Source of the DNA: Flavilitoribacter sp020436695
Lineage (GTDB): Bacteria; Bacteroidota; Bacteroidia; Chitinophagales; Saprospiraceae
Reading direction: 5' to 3'
Assembly: GCA_041392665.1 (NCBI GenBank)
Contig: JAWKLQ010000044.1
Location: forward strand, 1 to 64,000
DNA length: 64,000 nt
The notes below the pieces were generated by a model. That model did no database searches, was not told the origin of the DNA, and saw nothing but the letters and a program-made list of their open reading frames with translations. This document shows positions 44,523 through 53,718 of the stretch, piece by piece (position 1 is the first letter of the stretch; each line of letters begins with the position of its first letter). The translations under genes were made by a program, and so were the position numbers.

Positions 44523-46310
44523 TCATTTGACAATAATATTCTTACTCAGTTGACGATCCGTTAATTCCAGAACGATCCGGTACATGCCGGGAGCTAAGGG
44601 TCTACCGGTAAACGGCAGTTGTATATGGGAAATGCCGGGCAGACATTCCACTGACCACTCTCCCATCAGTTGTCCTACCGTGTTGTAACAGGTCACGGTT
44701 CCGGATCTCTGCCCCAGTTGATTTTCCAACTGCAATTGCAAACTATCCATACCAACGCTCACGGGATTCGGAAAGACCTTAAAGTTTAGCCTGGTTGAAG
44801 GTGTAGCCTGTACCGTCCAGTTAGCTATATCTTCATGTACGATCAGCAACTGATCTGCGGTTAATTCACTATAGGTCTGCACCCCGCCGGCCGGCCAATA
44901 AATGACCAGGCTATCCGCCAAGACGGCATCTCCCAGGCCAAAATGCACCCGTAGGCTGTTTTGTCCGGCATAACCGGACTGCGAGCTTACTTCCCGGAGC
45001 TGCCAGATCTCCTGTCCGTTGATCCGGGCTTTCACTTTGACCCTCGCACCAATAGCTGCTGCGTTGGAATGTACCCCCTTCAGTTGTAATTGCAGCCAGT
45101 GGTTTTCATTGCCCTGATTGATCATCAGCGCATTTGCCCGTTCGGAATCCTGCTCATTATTCTTACAATTAGCCACCACCAGGTCCGGGAAACCGTCATT
45201 ATTCACGTCTCCCCAGGCCACTCCGTAGGAGCAGGTATTGCCATTAGAAGCAAGGAGTGAGCTGACATCTTTAAAAGTACCATCGCCCTGATTTTCGTAG
45301 AGGGAATTGGGCAAGTCAGTCGTGCAGTAGCCGTTGGTCACGATCAGGTCCAGATCACCGTCATTATCATAATCACAGAAAGCAGAACCATAGGTAACAG
45401 TTTGCCTTTTCCACTACTGGCCTTCAGTGATCTCCACGAAACCATCACCGGTATCGCGGTACAACTGATTCTTTTGCGGGAGAGAAATATCTCGGAATTG
45501 CCCACGAACACATCCACATCTTCCATCGTTGTCGGATATCGCCGCATGAAACGGTCATGTTCCCGGCAGGTTTCACGGCAATACCGCCCGGTTGAGTCGT
45601 TCGAAAAGCGCCGCCACCTTTACCCAGAAAATATCATTGCTTGAATTCTCCTCATTCGCCACAAAAAGATCCGTGATGCTGTCTCCGTTCAGATCGCTCC
45701 AGATGGCCGCCCGGCTGGGTTTGGTATCTTCCACCAACAGATGATCGGTAATGCGTTCGAAACGGCCATCGCCCAGATTGTGGTACAGGTAGTTGAAGCA
45801 TCACCCCACTATTTGTGATATAAAGATCGATCCGGCATCATTGTCATAATCACCGAAGGAGGCCGTTTCGGCGTAAGATCCCGGCACGATACCGGCATTT
45901 TCCCGATAGTCAAGTACACCGTCGTCATTACGGTAGAGACGGTCTTCCCAGCCATACCAGCTGGATACCACTCCATCGAGATCGCCATCAATAATATCAA
46001 TATCGGCAAAAGCAGCTCCGTCCGACGGACTGAGGGCTGTGTACAATATCCATATCGGTAATCTCCAGAAACCACCCGCACCGTCATTGAGGTATAGTAG
46101 AGAATCCGGCTGTCCGCCCTCTCCGTCCGTTGATGGCAAAAAGGTCCTCCCAGCCATCGTTGTTGATATCGTGACAAAATTGACACTGCAATATTGTTGA
46201 GGGCTTGCTGTATAATGTCCGGGTTGGACCCGAAATACCTGAGCGATTATCACACTTTTGAAATACAAAACGAAAATCAAGCTTAAGATGAGCGGATTTC
46301 TGTATAGCAT
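44523..46310 (-). pseudogene. FG-GAP/ASPIC-UnbV secreted protein, decayed, with T9SS tail
   Basis: A signal-like start at 46310 (MLYRNPLILSLIFVLYF) leads into FG-GAP/VCBS-type repeats, but the frame changes repeatedly. Near 46180 the family sequence DINNDGWEDLFAINGRRG is in a different frame from the N-terminus. Near 45795-45610 a further repeat (NYLYHNLGDGRFERITDH, then DLFVANEENSS) is in another. Near 45540 two frames split DISDNDG from VFVGNSE. An in-frame TAG sits at 45414-45416. Downstream, 44523-45341 is intact and encodes the last repeat, an ASPIC/UnbV domain and a type IX secretion sorting tail (FKVFPNPVS to the lysine end). At least four indels plus a stop make it a real pseudogene; a uniformly poor-quality patch of sequence is the alternative. 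The MITE-like element lies just upstream. Confidence 0.8.
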
Positions 46311-46363
46311 GGTCGAGTACAGCATTGATGGGCTGGTGAGATTTAAGAGCGTAACCATGAGTC

Positions 46364-46595
46364 GCGAATCAGGGGTTAAAACGTTGAATTTGTGCCGCGA
46401 TCTAAAAAGGATATTGCCCCAGCGGGGCCAAACATAGGTAGCAAATTCGTTTAGCCCTACAGTGGAGCCCCAGCGGGGCGTAATGTTTCGCCCCGCTGGG
46501 GCTAGGAAATGTCATTTCCACATCAGGGCTACCAATGTCAGCGCCCCGCTGGGGCCGGCACATTGGTATATTTGGTTATTCAACCCCTGATTCGC
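46364..46595. mobile_element. MITE-like element with TIRs and target duplication
   Basis: Terminal inverted repeats GCGAATCAGGGGTT (46364-46377) and AACCCCTGATTCGC (46582-46595) are perfect over 14 bases and are flanked by the direct repeat ATGAGTC (46357-46363 and 46596-46602), a probable 7-bp target-site duplication. The interior has no ORF but four copies of the palindrome GCCCCAGCGGGGC, at 46416, 46467, 46490 and 46543 (the last two inverted). At 232 bases this fits a non-autonomous element moved by a transposase elsewhere. The 188 bases after it, up to 46790, hold nothing I can name. Confidence 0.8.
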
Positions 46596-46790
46596 ATGAG
46601 TCGTACCAGACAAATTTGGTCACAAAGCATTGACCACTAATGAAAATGATAGCAGTGCCCCACTCGTAAGCATTAAAAGCAGATTAAATTGGCAGTATAC
46701 CATTCGTAGGCAGCAAGCGGTTATTAAGGCGTAGTAGTTTGACGATCTTAGCGTTTTGGAGGACTTTACCCGGAAAAGCCGGACTTTTGT

Positions 46791-47918
46791 ATGGGAAACG
46801 TATCAAGACTTATGACGAACGGATTTACCACTAAATTACCTTTTCGTATTCTTCAACATCTTCTGTTCTGGCTGGTTTTCATTTCCCTGTATGCCCTCGT
46901 CAAATCGCTTTTTGCTGCACCATCGGATATGATGTATCCTCCACTACAGCGTTTCGGGCGTTTTTTGCTCAGTGAACTGATCTTCCTGCCCTGGAAAGTG
47001 CTGCCTTTTTATGGGTTGTTCTACTTTTTAATCCCGCGTTTTTTTCAACGGGGCAGGTATTTAGCTACTGCGCTTTACTTTATGGCGCTGCTGGTTATTT
47101 CCATCTACGGATTTCGGGCGATGATCAGACCGGTTTCCTGGCTCTTGTACAAAGAAGTACCGGATTTTCAGGTATACAGTCTACAACGCATGATCTACAC
47201 CCTGACGGAGATCATTCCGGCCATTGGGCTGGCGGCCAGTCTGAAACTGTTCCGCAACCGGATGATCACCCAGCAGCGGGAGCAGGAACTGGAAAAAGAA
47301 AAACTGGCCGCCGAGCTGAATTATCTGAAAGCACAGACCAATCCGCATTTTCTGTTTAATACGCTCAATAATCTGTACGGTCTGGCTCGCCGGAACGATC
47401 CGAACACAGCCACTTCCATAATGAAGCTGGCCGGCATCATGCGCTACATTCTGCACGAGTGCAGTGCTCCTACCGTTGCTCTTGCCGATGAACTGAATGT
47501 TATCGAAAATTATATTGAGTTGGAAAAATTGCGCTATGACGACCGCCTCCGGGTTAGTTTTAAGCAGGATATCCAGCACCCTCAACAACACATTGCTCCG
47601 CTCATTCTATTGCCTTTTGTAGAGAATGCCTTTAAACACGGCGCCGGAGAAAGTCGGTTTGATCCTTTTATTCATATTGATCTTGTATCTTCAGAAAAGC
47701 AATTGCAGTTGCACGTCAATAACAGTTGGGACCGGGATACGGAAGCACCAAGCACGGGGATCGGCCTACGCAACGTACAACGCCAGCTAGATCTGATCTA
47801 CGGACGTCACTATACCCTGAATATTCAGCCACAGGAAGAACAATTTTCGGTAAGCTTAACCATTCAACTGGATCAACATGCAAGCAGCCAATCTGACCTG
47901 CCTCATCATCGAGGATGA
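46791..47918 (+). CDS. LytS-type membrane sensor histidine kinase
   Basis: 375 residues. Four hydrophobic segments (about 20-40, 65-90, 97-117 and 125-150 region) form an N-terminal sensor; a coiled stretch QREQELEKEKLAAEL leads to the His_kinase block TNPHFLFNTLNNLYGL with the phospho-acceptor near residue 185, then the HATPase part with LLPFVENAFKHGAGE and GIGLRNVQRQLDLIYG. This family drives LytTR regulators. The 3' end overlaps the LytTR gene by 41 bases, so the two are translated together. Confidence 0.94.
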   Translation: MGNVSRLMTNGFTTKLPFRILQHLLFWLVFISLYALVKSLFAAPSDMMYPPLQRFGRFLLSELIFLPWKVLPFYGLFYFLIPRFFQRGRYLATALYFMALLVISIYGFRAMIRPVSWLLYKEVPDFQVYSLQRMIYTLTEIIPAIGLAASLKLFRNRMITQQREQELEKEKLAAELNYLKAQTNPHFLFNTLNNLYGLARRNDPNTATSIMKLAGIMRYILHECSAPTVALADELNVIENYIELEKLRYDDRLRVSFKQDIQHPQQHIAPLILLPFVENAFKHGAGESRFDPFIHIDLVSSEKQLQLHVNNSWDRDTEAPSTGIGLRNVQRQLDLIYGRHYTLNIQPQEEQFSVSLTIQLDQHASSQSDLPHHRG

Positions 47919-48597
47919 ACCCATCGCCGCAGAGGTACTGGAAGATTACATCCGGCAGGTCCCATTTCTGGAATGCAGGGGGATCTGCCGGGATGCCATC
48001 TTTGCGCTGGACCGTCTGAAACAGGAACATGTAGACGTCATTTTTCTGGATATTCACCTGCCCAAACTGAAAGGGCTGGAATTTCTCCGCATCCTCGACC
48101 GGCCACCACAAACTATTCTCACCACCGCCTATCATCAGTACGCACTGGAAGCCTTTGAAGCGGATGTGGTAGATTATCTTATGAAACCCTTTGAATTCTC
48201 CCGCTTCCTGAAAGCTGTTAATAAACTGAAACGGGAAGAACGTGCAGTCGTCAACGTACCGGAGCCATCATCCGGCAGTACCGGGCGCTCGTTCCGATTT
48301 TTCAACATCAATAAAAAAATGGTGAAGGTGTTTTTCAATGACATCCTTTATCTGGAAAGCCTAAAAGATTACACCCGTATCCACATGCCTGAAACGGCAC
48401 TATTGATCCGCGGGCAGATCGGAGAACTGGAGGCTGAATTCCGCCCTTATGGCTTTCTCCGCATCCACCGGTCCTTTATTGTTGCCATGGATAAGATCAG
48501 TGCTTACTCAGCAAGTGATGTGGAAGTAGCCGGACGTACGCTGCCGATCGGTCGGAGTTATAAGGAGCTGGTAGCAAAGACTTTATTGATGTTGTGA
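47878..48597 (+). CDS. LytTR-family response regulator
   Basis: 239 residues: receiver domain 1-120 (IIEDEP acidic pocket, phospho-acceptor D58 in FLDIHLPKLKG, T in ILTTAYH, K in LMKPFEF) and a LytTR DNA-binding domain about 138-239 (FRFFNINKKMVKVFF, YLESLKDYTRIH, GFLRIHRSFIV, LPIGRSYKELV). The start is inside the end of the kinase gene, 41 bases before its stop, indicating translational coupling. Target genes are unknown. Confidence 0.95.
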   Translation: MQAANLTCLIIEDEPIAAEVLEDYIRQVPFLECRGICRDAIFALDRLKQEHVDVIFLDIHLPKLKGLEFLRILDRPPQTILTTAYHQYALEAFEADVVDYLMKPFEFSRFLKAVNKLKREERAVVNVPEPSSGSTGRSFRFFNINKKMVKVFFNDILYLESLKDYTRIHMPETALLIRGQIGELEAEFRPYGFLRIHRSFIVAMDKISAYSASDVEVAGRTLPIGRSYKELVAKTLLML

Positions 48598-48645
48598 TAC
48601 TGGAATGCTGTGATGTTATGATGAGCAATGCTCAAATTGTTACCG

Positions 48646-48689
48646 GTTGCCAGTTGCCGGTTAATCAGTTGACAAACCGGCAACTGGCA
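48646..48689. repeat. 44-bp hairpin shared with 58308-58351
   Basis: TGCCAGTTGCCGGTT pairs exactly with AACCGGCAACTGGCA around AATCAGTTGACA. The identical 44 bases occur at 58308-58351. Here they follow GATGTTATGATG-type words just after the LytTR stop, in the spacer between convergent genes. Likely a dispersed hairpin or terminator module. Confidence 0.75.
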
Positions 48690-48741
48690 GCGGACTAACG
48701 CACAATAGGACATTGATCTTCAAGTTATTTCATCGCAGCGT

Positions 48742-49925
48742 TCACAGCTTCCCAATACCGACTACTTTCCAATTGAGTATCAGATAGATCAGGCCAACCA
48801 GTATAATGACCATCCCATAAATACCAAAGGCTTCCTGATAGCTTCGATCTTCCGCCATCCAGCCGAAAGTAAAGTAAACGATAAATGCACCGATCTCCGT
48901 AAAAAATCCACCTACCGATGAGATCGTGGCCCGGACGTTTCCTTCAATGGCATGCTGAATGCGCCCTTCAAAAATGATCTGTATAACCGTGGCAGTCAGG
49001 GTGAAGACGATCAGCAGAAACAAAGCCGCAATAGTGAACCACCAGGCAGCCAGCAGCAACATGAGACCGATGAAAAAAAACAGGAAATGAAAATACCGAT
49101 CCGGCCGTTTCTCGACATAATGTGCGAAGTAACTACCGATAGCTTCCAGCCCGCAAAGCAATCCGAGAAAAATACCCAGGCCATAGTCAGGCAGCCCCAC
49201 CTCATCGGCAAAAACGGTCCAGTATTCATCCAATGCCCCGGGTAAGGCCGTAACCAGGGCCAGAAATACGATAAAACGCAAAACGGCCGGTTGCCGCAAA
49301 GCGCCTTTAAGGCCAGATTTCAGGGTAGTGAAATAGGCTTCTTCTCCCGTTACCTCCACCCGGTGTGCCTGCGGAAGGGTCACTATGATCAGCCCGGCGG
49401 TCAGAACCGTTACAATACTTGCCATCAGTACAAAGGGATAGCCCAGGAGGATACCCGGTGAGGCCAGAAAAGCGCCCGTCACCAAACCGATCAGGGAAAA
49501 GGTTCGGCAGCGACCGATCACCCGGGTGAAGTCAGCTTCACGGCCGAATAATTTCAATTCATCGTAGATCAATGCCTGTAATGTGCCGGAAGAAAGGGCA
49601 CTTTCCACGCCCCAAAATACGAACCCCATCAGAAAGCCTCCGAAGGAAGGGATCATCAGCCAGCAGGCATATCCCATCGCGCGAATGAGCTGCCCCGAAA
49701 ATAAGATATGTTTGCGGGAATAACGATCAGCCCAGGCCCCGGAAGGTACTTCCAGCAAAAACGTAGTGACTGACCAAACCGTAAACAGGATCCCTAGCTG
49801 TAGCGGTGTGATGCCTTTTCCGTGAACATCACCGCGTACAGCGGATAGATCAGGATGAAATCGTCCAGAAAGTTATAGAGATAGATCCGGCGCAGAAAGG
49901 GTTTTATGCCCGCACTTACATCCAC
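48742..49925 (-). CDS. MFS transporter, broken by a one-base frameshift
   Basis: Twelve-helix major facilitator. The frame from 49758 down lacks the first helix, but the missing part lies upstream in another frame: RRIYLYNFLDDFILIYPLYAVMF, then a shift, then GITPLQLGILFTVWSVTTF joins LLEVPSGAWADRYSRKHIL (loop 2-3 motif). The switch is at a run of four A (minus strand, near 49827-49830) where five would keep frame: GAAAAGGC in place of GAAAAAGGC. Corrected, the gene starts at a GTG at 49925 and has about 395 codons. A homopolymer error or a real recent mutation both fit. Substrate unknown. Confidence 0.75.
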
Positions 49926-50062
49926 CGACGGACGAGTTTTTTATTGAGGTTTCGAATGGGGTGAATTCCCGTACGCCGGTACAACAGATAAGACCGATAC
50001 CCCATCAGAATACCATAGTAAAACAGAACGAATGCGAGCGCTGCGATTTTTAAAAGGTCCAT
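49916..50062 (-). CDS. Small membrane protein, possible truncated methyltransferase
   Basis: 48 residues from the ATG at 50062 (MDLLKIAALAFVLFYYG): one transmembrane helix followed by RSYLLYRRTGIHPI. This second part is like the N-terminal region of bacterial isoprenylcysteine carboxyl methyltransferase-family proteins, which continue for another 150 residues that are absent here. The stop overlaps the start of the MFS gene. It may be a remnant or a genuine small protein coupled to the transporter. Confidence 0.4.
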   Translation of the reverse strand: MDLLKIAALAFVLFYYGILMGYRSYLLYRRTGIHPIRNLNKKLVRRWM

Positions 50063-50156
50063 TTTTAGAAATAATGATTTGGGGAGAAAACCGATGATGA
50101 ACAATTTCACCAAATTCGAGTTAAAGTGTTCATATCCATACCATAAAGTTAAATTT

Positions 50157-50345
50157 ATGAATTTACCCGCTTATACCTTCTGGATCTTCATGATGATCGT
50201 GGTTCTGCTGGTCATGATCTTTCTCTTCCCTTCCAATCTGACGATCGGCATCGGTGCGGCGATGTCTTCCTTTATCATCGTATTCCAGGCCTATCTGATC
50301 CTGCGAGACCCTTCTACCTCTACTTCGGATGAGTATGATCTTTGA
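50157..50345 (+). CDS. Small two-helix membrane protein
   Basis: 62 residues from the ATG at 50157 (MNLPAYTFW), chosen because the in-frame sequence before it is polar spacer. Two hydrophobic helices (about 8-28 and 32-51) separated by a short PSNLTIG turn, with an acidic tail STSTSDEYDL. No family recognised; it might regulate a membrane complex, but nothing shows this. It is divergent from the small gene at 49916-50062. Confidence 0.45.
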   Translation: MNLPAYTFWIFMMIVVLLVMIFLFPSNLTIGIGAAMSSFIIVFQAYLILRDPSTSTSDEYDL

Positions 50346-50576
50346 TGCTGTAATGTTACGATACTGTGATGTTGGAATGTTGTGATGTAAATTGAAGGTT
50401 GCAAATCGTCAAGCACGGTTTTCTGTAGAAAGTAGATGCTTACGGCTGTAGCACGGCATTTCGGACAAATACCAGATAAAGGCACGGCAATGTCACCCTC
50501 TAATTTGCAGCAGCACACATGAACGCACTACACTGATCATTCATCACAGCATCTCAACATTATAAACATCATAACA
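50346..50576. repeat. GATGTT-word repeats flanking a short spacer
   Basis: GATGCTGTAATGTTACGATA and TGTGATGTTGGAATG begin directly at the stop of the small membrane gene; the inverted set ATCACAGCATCTCAACATT and AACATCATAACATCAC occurs at 50540-50576, before the FAD oxidoreductase stop. The two ends can pair across about 140 bases. The middle shows no ORF or signal. Confidence 0.5.
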
Positions 50577-52232
50577 TCACAAAACCTGTCCATCCGCCAA
50601 CAACCGTTCCCTCACCTCCGGATACTCCAGATCGTGTACGTCCACGCCTTTATCCAGAGCCATTCCGGCCAGCGTGCCCGCACTTTGTCCCAGGATCATA
50701 AATACCGGTTCCATACGGATCGAACCGAAAGCAATGTGAGAACTGGATACCGCTACCGGCACCAGTAAATTGCTACATTCTGCTTGTTTGGGAATGATCG
50801 TCCCCATCGCGATCCGGTAAGGTTCTTTCGGGTGCACACCGATATCCCCCTCATTCTGCACATATCCCTCCGGTGTAATATAGCGCTGTATGTTGTGAGA
50901 ATCCATGGTGTAAGAGCCCATACCAATGGATTCATTGACCGGGGTTTGGCCCTGGATCTCATTTTCAGTCATTACGTACTCGCCGATCATCCGCCGGGCT
51001 TCCCGCACGTAGATCTGGTGCGGCCAGTGTCCGTTATCGGGAAATTCATCTTTAGACAGGCCCCATTCTTTCATTTCGGTGCGTACCTCCTCCGGTACAC
51101 GTGGATCGTTGGCAATGAAGTACAACAATCCTTTCTGATAGGATTCATGCTCTTTGATGATCTCCCGACGGCGTTCGTAGCTTGCTTCCGGATAGTCGTA
51201 ATTCATTCCGATGTTGTCGAAACTGAATGGTCCGTGATTATTGACGTCGGTCTTCAGATTGGGAATGGGATCGAATTTGTTGAAGGTTTCCCGCCAGCCG
51301 GAATCGTAGATACGCAATAACAATTCGTATTGGGTGGAATCATAATCTGCCGGCCTTTCAAACTGCAATCGGTTTTCCGGAACCTTGGTCAGGCAGGTTC
51401 GGAAGCAGTATGCCTGCACTTTGTTATCGCCCTTTCCCTTTTGCCCCGGATCTGTAGTGGAGATGCGCGGCAACACACCGCTTGCAGGATCGCCCGGAAC
51501 CACATACGGACTGATCTTCCGGTCGGCAAAATGATGCCCGTGGTGCAACACACCAACCTGAATGCCGTTCCAGTTTTCACCGTATACACTATTGGCTTCC
51601 CGGCCAACATGATAATTCACGCCGGCAGCAGCCATGAGATCACCTTCGTAAGTAGCATCCACGAATATTTTGCCTTTATAGGTCTGCCCGCTCAATGTGG
51701 TGATCGCTGTAATGCTGCCATCGGACATTTCCACCCCATGCTCGCGGTCCAGCAATTCTTCCCGATATACCGGTATTTCATAATCGCGGATGTAGTCATC
51801 AAATACCTGTTCGGCGATGTGCGGCTCGAAGATCCACATGGTGCGGTTCTCTCCGTCCATAGCCGGCGTACCCTGCCCGGTATTGCCGTAATCTTCGTGT
51901 TTCTGCCAGTGCCAGGTTTCCGGTTGCTGATAATATTGGTAAACGCGGTGGTAAAACTCGCGGGAGAGGCCGCCAATTACACTTTTATTACCGGTATCGG
52001 TCCAGCCGAGGCCGCCGGCCGTCAAGCCGCCCAGATGCTTATCGGGCGAAACCAGGATCACAGAATGGCCCATTTTCGCTATCTGTACAGCGGTAGTCAC
52101 TGCACCGGAAGTGCCGCCGTACACAATGACATCAGCCATCATGGCGTCATCGGAAATGGTATCACCGGAATCACAGGCACTGTCAAATAAGAGTAGGCAA
52201 AGGAGAAGAGGATATAGTATGTGTTTGGTCAT
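50577..52232 (-). CDS. FAD-dependent oxidoreductase lipoprotein
   Basis: 551 residues. Lipoprotein signal ends FDSAC (Cys20). A FAD_oxidored-type fold follows: dinucleotide-binding VIVYGGTSGAVTTAVQIAKMG, HLGGLTAGGLGWTD, FVDATYEGDLMAAAGV, and late GSYTMDSHNIQRY and GQSAGTLAGMAL. Such proteins are common in Bacteroidota polysaccharide-utilisation regions, often annotated as xanthan-lyase-associated, and probably oxidise a sugar or its derivative; the substrate is not known. It is next to the GH130-like gene and close to SusC/SusD, which supports a glycan role. It acts outside the inner membrane. Confidence 0.9.
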   Translation of the reverse strand: MTKHILYPLLLCLLLFDSACDSGDTISDDAMMADVIVYGGTSGAVTTAVQIAKMGHSVILVSPDKHLGGLTAGGLGWTDTGNKSVIGGLSREFYHRVYQYYQQPETWHWQKHEDYGNTGQGTPAMDGENRTMWIFEPHIAEQVFDDYIRDYEIPVYREELLDREHGVEMSDGSITAITTLSGQTYKGKIFVDATYEGDLMAAAGVNYHVGREANSVYGENWNGIQVGVLHHGHHFADRKISPYVVPGDPASGVLPRISTTDPGQKGKGDNKVQAYCFRTCLTKVPENRLQFERPADYDSTQYELLLRIYDSGWRETFNKFDPIPNLKTDVNNHGPFSFDNIGMNYDYPEASYERRREIIKEHESYQKGLLYFIANDPRVPEEVRTEMKEWGLSKDEFPDNGHWPHQIYVREARRMIGEYVMTENEIQGQTPVNESIGMGSYTMDSHNIQRYITPEGYVQNEGDIGVHPKEPYRIAMGTIIPKQAECSNLLVPVAVSSSHIAFGSIRMEPVFMILGQSAGTLAGMALDKGVDVHDLEYPEVRERLLADGQVL

Positions 52233-52276
52233 GATATCAATAGGTTTTTATGTGGTGATCTGTTTGTATTTGGACT

Positions 52277-52334
52277 TGTTGGGTGTTGAGGTTTGAGTGT
52301 TTTGAGGTGTTGAGGTTTTGAGGTTTTGAGGTTA
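52277..52334. repeat. GAGGTTTTGAGG-word tandem repeat
   Basis: GTTGGGTGTTGAGGTTTG, GTGTTTTGAGGTGTTGAGG and TTTTGAGGTTTTGAGGTT words are tandemly arranged without a clear inverted arm, between the FAD oxidoreductase and GH130-like genes. Related to the words at 7938-8006 and in the uvrA leader. The spacer continues with AGTCG/TACGACT-type words up to about 52395. Confidence 0.5.
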
Positions 52335-52392
52335 GACCTGCAATTGACAACGTGAACTATCGACTTACGACTGAATGACGTGTAACTTACGA

Positions 52393-53496
52393 CTACTCCT
52401 TAACTGCCACCGCAATCTTGGAATCTGCCGTACCATAGTACAGGAACCATTTCCCCTTAAAATGCACCAATCCTTCCACAAAGCAGACCTCGTTCACCTC
52501 TCCCACCTTTTCGTAATCCTTTTCCGGATGGATGAAATAACTTTCCGTGCGGTCAATTTGGCGATAGGGATGCTCTTTATCAAACAAAGCCTGTCCGGCA
52601 GCATACGTGAATTTCGGCAGCTCCGGATCATTGAAGTTAGCCGCATTACTACTGTTATAAATAAGCAGAATGCCTTCGTCCTGCAACAAGGCATAAGGCC
52701 CCGGTTCTACCAGACGGCTATCGAAATAGCCCGGCCGGGGATGAAGCACGGAGATCATTTGCTGATTCTCCGCATTTTCCGCCACTTGCCAGTGGATCAG
52801 ATCATCGGAGCTGGCCATAAACAGATCGGTATCGCCGAAATACATCCAGTATTTTTCCTGTACCTTGGTAGCTATGATCCGGTCACCTTCCAGTCGGGAA
52901 ACAATTGCGCCTGATTTTGACCAGGTATCCAGATATTTACCGGTACCCAGTACCGGGCCGTGCTTTTGCCACTGCATCAGGTCTTTTGAACTGGCGAGGC
53001 AAAGACGGGCCGTTTTGCCGTCGTACGAAGTGTAGGTCATCAAATAGGTCCCGTCTTCACTTTCCACAATGCGGGGGTCTTCTACCCCCCCGGGCCATTC
53101 AAAGCCCTGCATACTGTCTTTTGCCGGGTAAAAAATAGGAGCCGGTTGTTTTTCGAAATGCAGCCCGTCTTCGCTGATGGCCAGCCCGAGACGGGATGTC
53201 ATGTCCTGGTCCTGCGCCCGGTAGATCAGATATACTTTTCCGTCTTTAACCAGCGCAGTAGGATTGAGTACATTCCGGGCCTCCCATTCCACTTCTTTTT
53301 CTCTTATCGGGCATACAAAGACCTGACCAGATGTAGGCTGCAAAATAGGATTGATACTATCCGCTTTTACAAAATCGACCATGGTCCATGCTTCCGGACC
53401 GCCAGTACCTTCAATAGTAGAAGCATGCTCATTCGGACGACAGGATAACATACCCACAGTAGCCAGAAAGAGGCAAAATAGGAGTTGGTTCTTCAC
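52393..53496 (-). CDS. GH130-like beta-mannoside-active lipoprotein
   Basis: About 367 residues from the GTG at 53496, which begins a lipoprotein signal (VKNQLLFCLFLATVGMLSC); the upstream in-frame ORF is spacer. Five-bladed propeller fold: NPTALVKDGKVYLIYRAQ, SRLGLAISEDGLHFEK, GGVEDPRIVES, TYTSYDGKTARLCLASSKDL and WEYFG-like YWMYFGDTDLFMASSDDLIHW. GH130 enzymes phosphorolyse or hydrolyse beta-1,2- or beta-1,4-mannosides; the GVEDPRI and blade patterns fit that family better than GH43, but a GH43/GH32-type is possible. It faces SusC with 222 bases between. Exported and lipid-anchored, so it is more likely a hydrolase than a phosphorylase. Confidence 0.75.
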   Translation of the reverse strand: MKNQLLFCLFLATVGMLSCRPNEHASTIEGTGGPEAWTMVDFVKADSINPILQPTSGQVFVCPIREKEVEWEARNVLNPTALVKDGKVYLIYRAQDQDMTSRLGLAISEDGLHFEKQPAPIFYPAKDSMQGFEWPGGVEDPRIVESEDGTYLMTYTSYDGKTARLCLASSKDLMQWQKHGPVLGTGKYLDTWSKSGAIVSRLEGDRIIATKVQEKYWMYFGDTDLFMASSDDLIHWQVAENAENQQMISVLHPRPGYFDSRLVEPGPYALLQDEGILLIYNSSNAANFNDPELPKFTYAAGQALFDKEHPYRQIDRTESYFIHPEKDYEKVGEVNEVCFVEGLVHFKGKWFLYYGTADSKIAVAVKE

Positions 53497-53718
53497 AGTT
53501 TGTAATGAATTTATTTTACCGTTCAAGATAAACAATCTTTTCGCCTCATCTCTCACCTGTTCCCTTAATCTCAAAAAGCAAAATAAAACCCATGAAAAAG
53601 CAAAATAATTGCCCAAAAATTTCCTGATTAAGTAAAATTCCCTAATTTCGTTAAGTGTTTTTTTTACACTTATCTTTTTCAAAAGACACTGCATTCTTCA
53701 TCTTAAACCCACTCACTA

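Noticed and set aside
46416..46555. GCCCCAGCGGGGC palindromes considered as four separate terminators
   Set aside because: They lie inside one element with terminal repeats and a target duplication, and no T-run follows any of them.
51330..52190. Plus-strand ORF of 286 codons
   Set aside because: Antisense to the FAD oxidoreductase; no start signal or domain.
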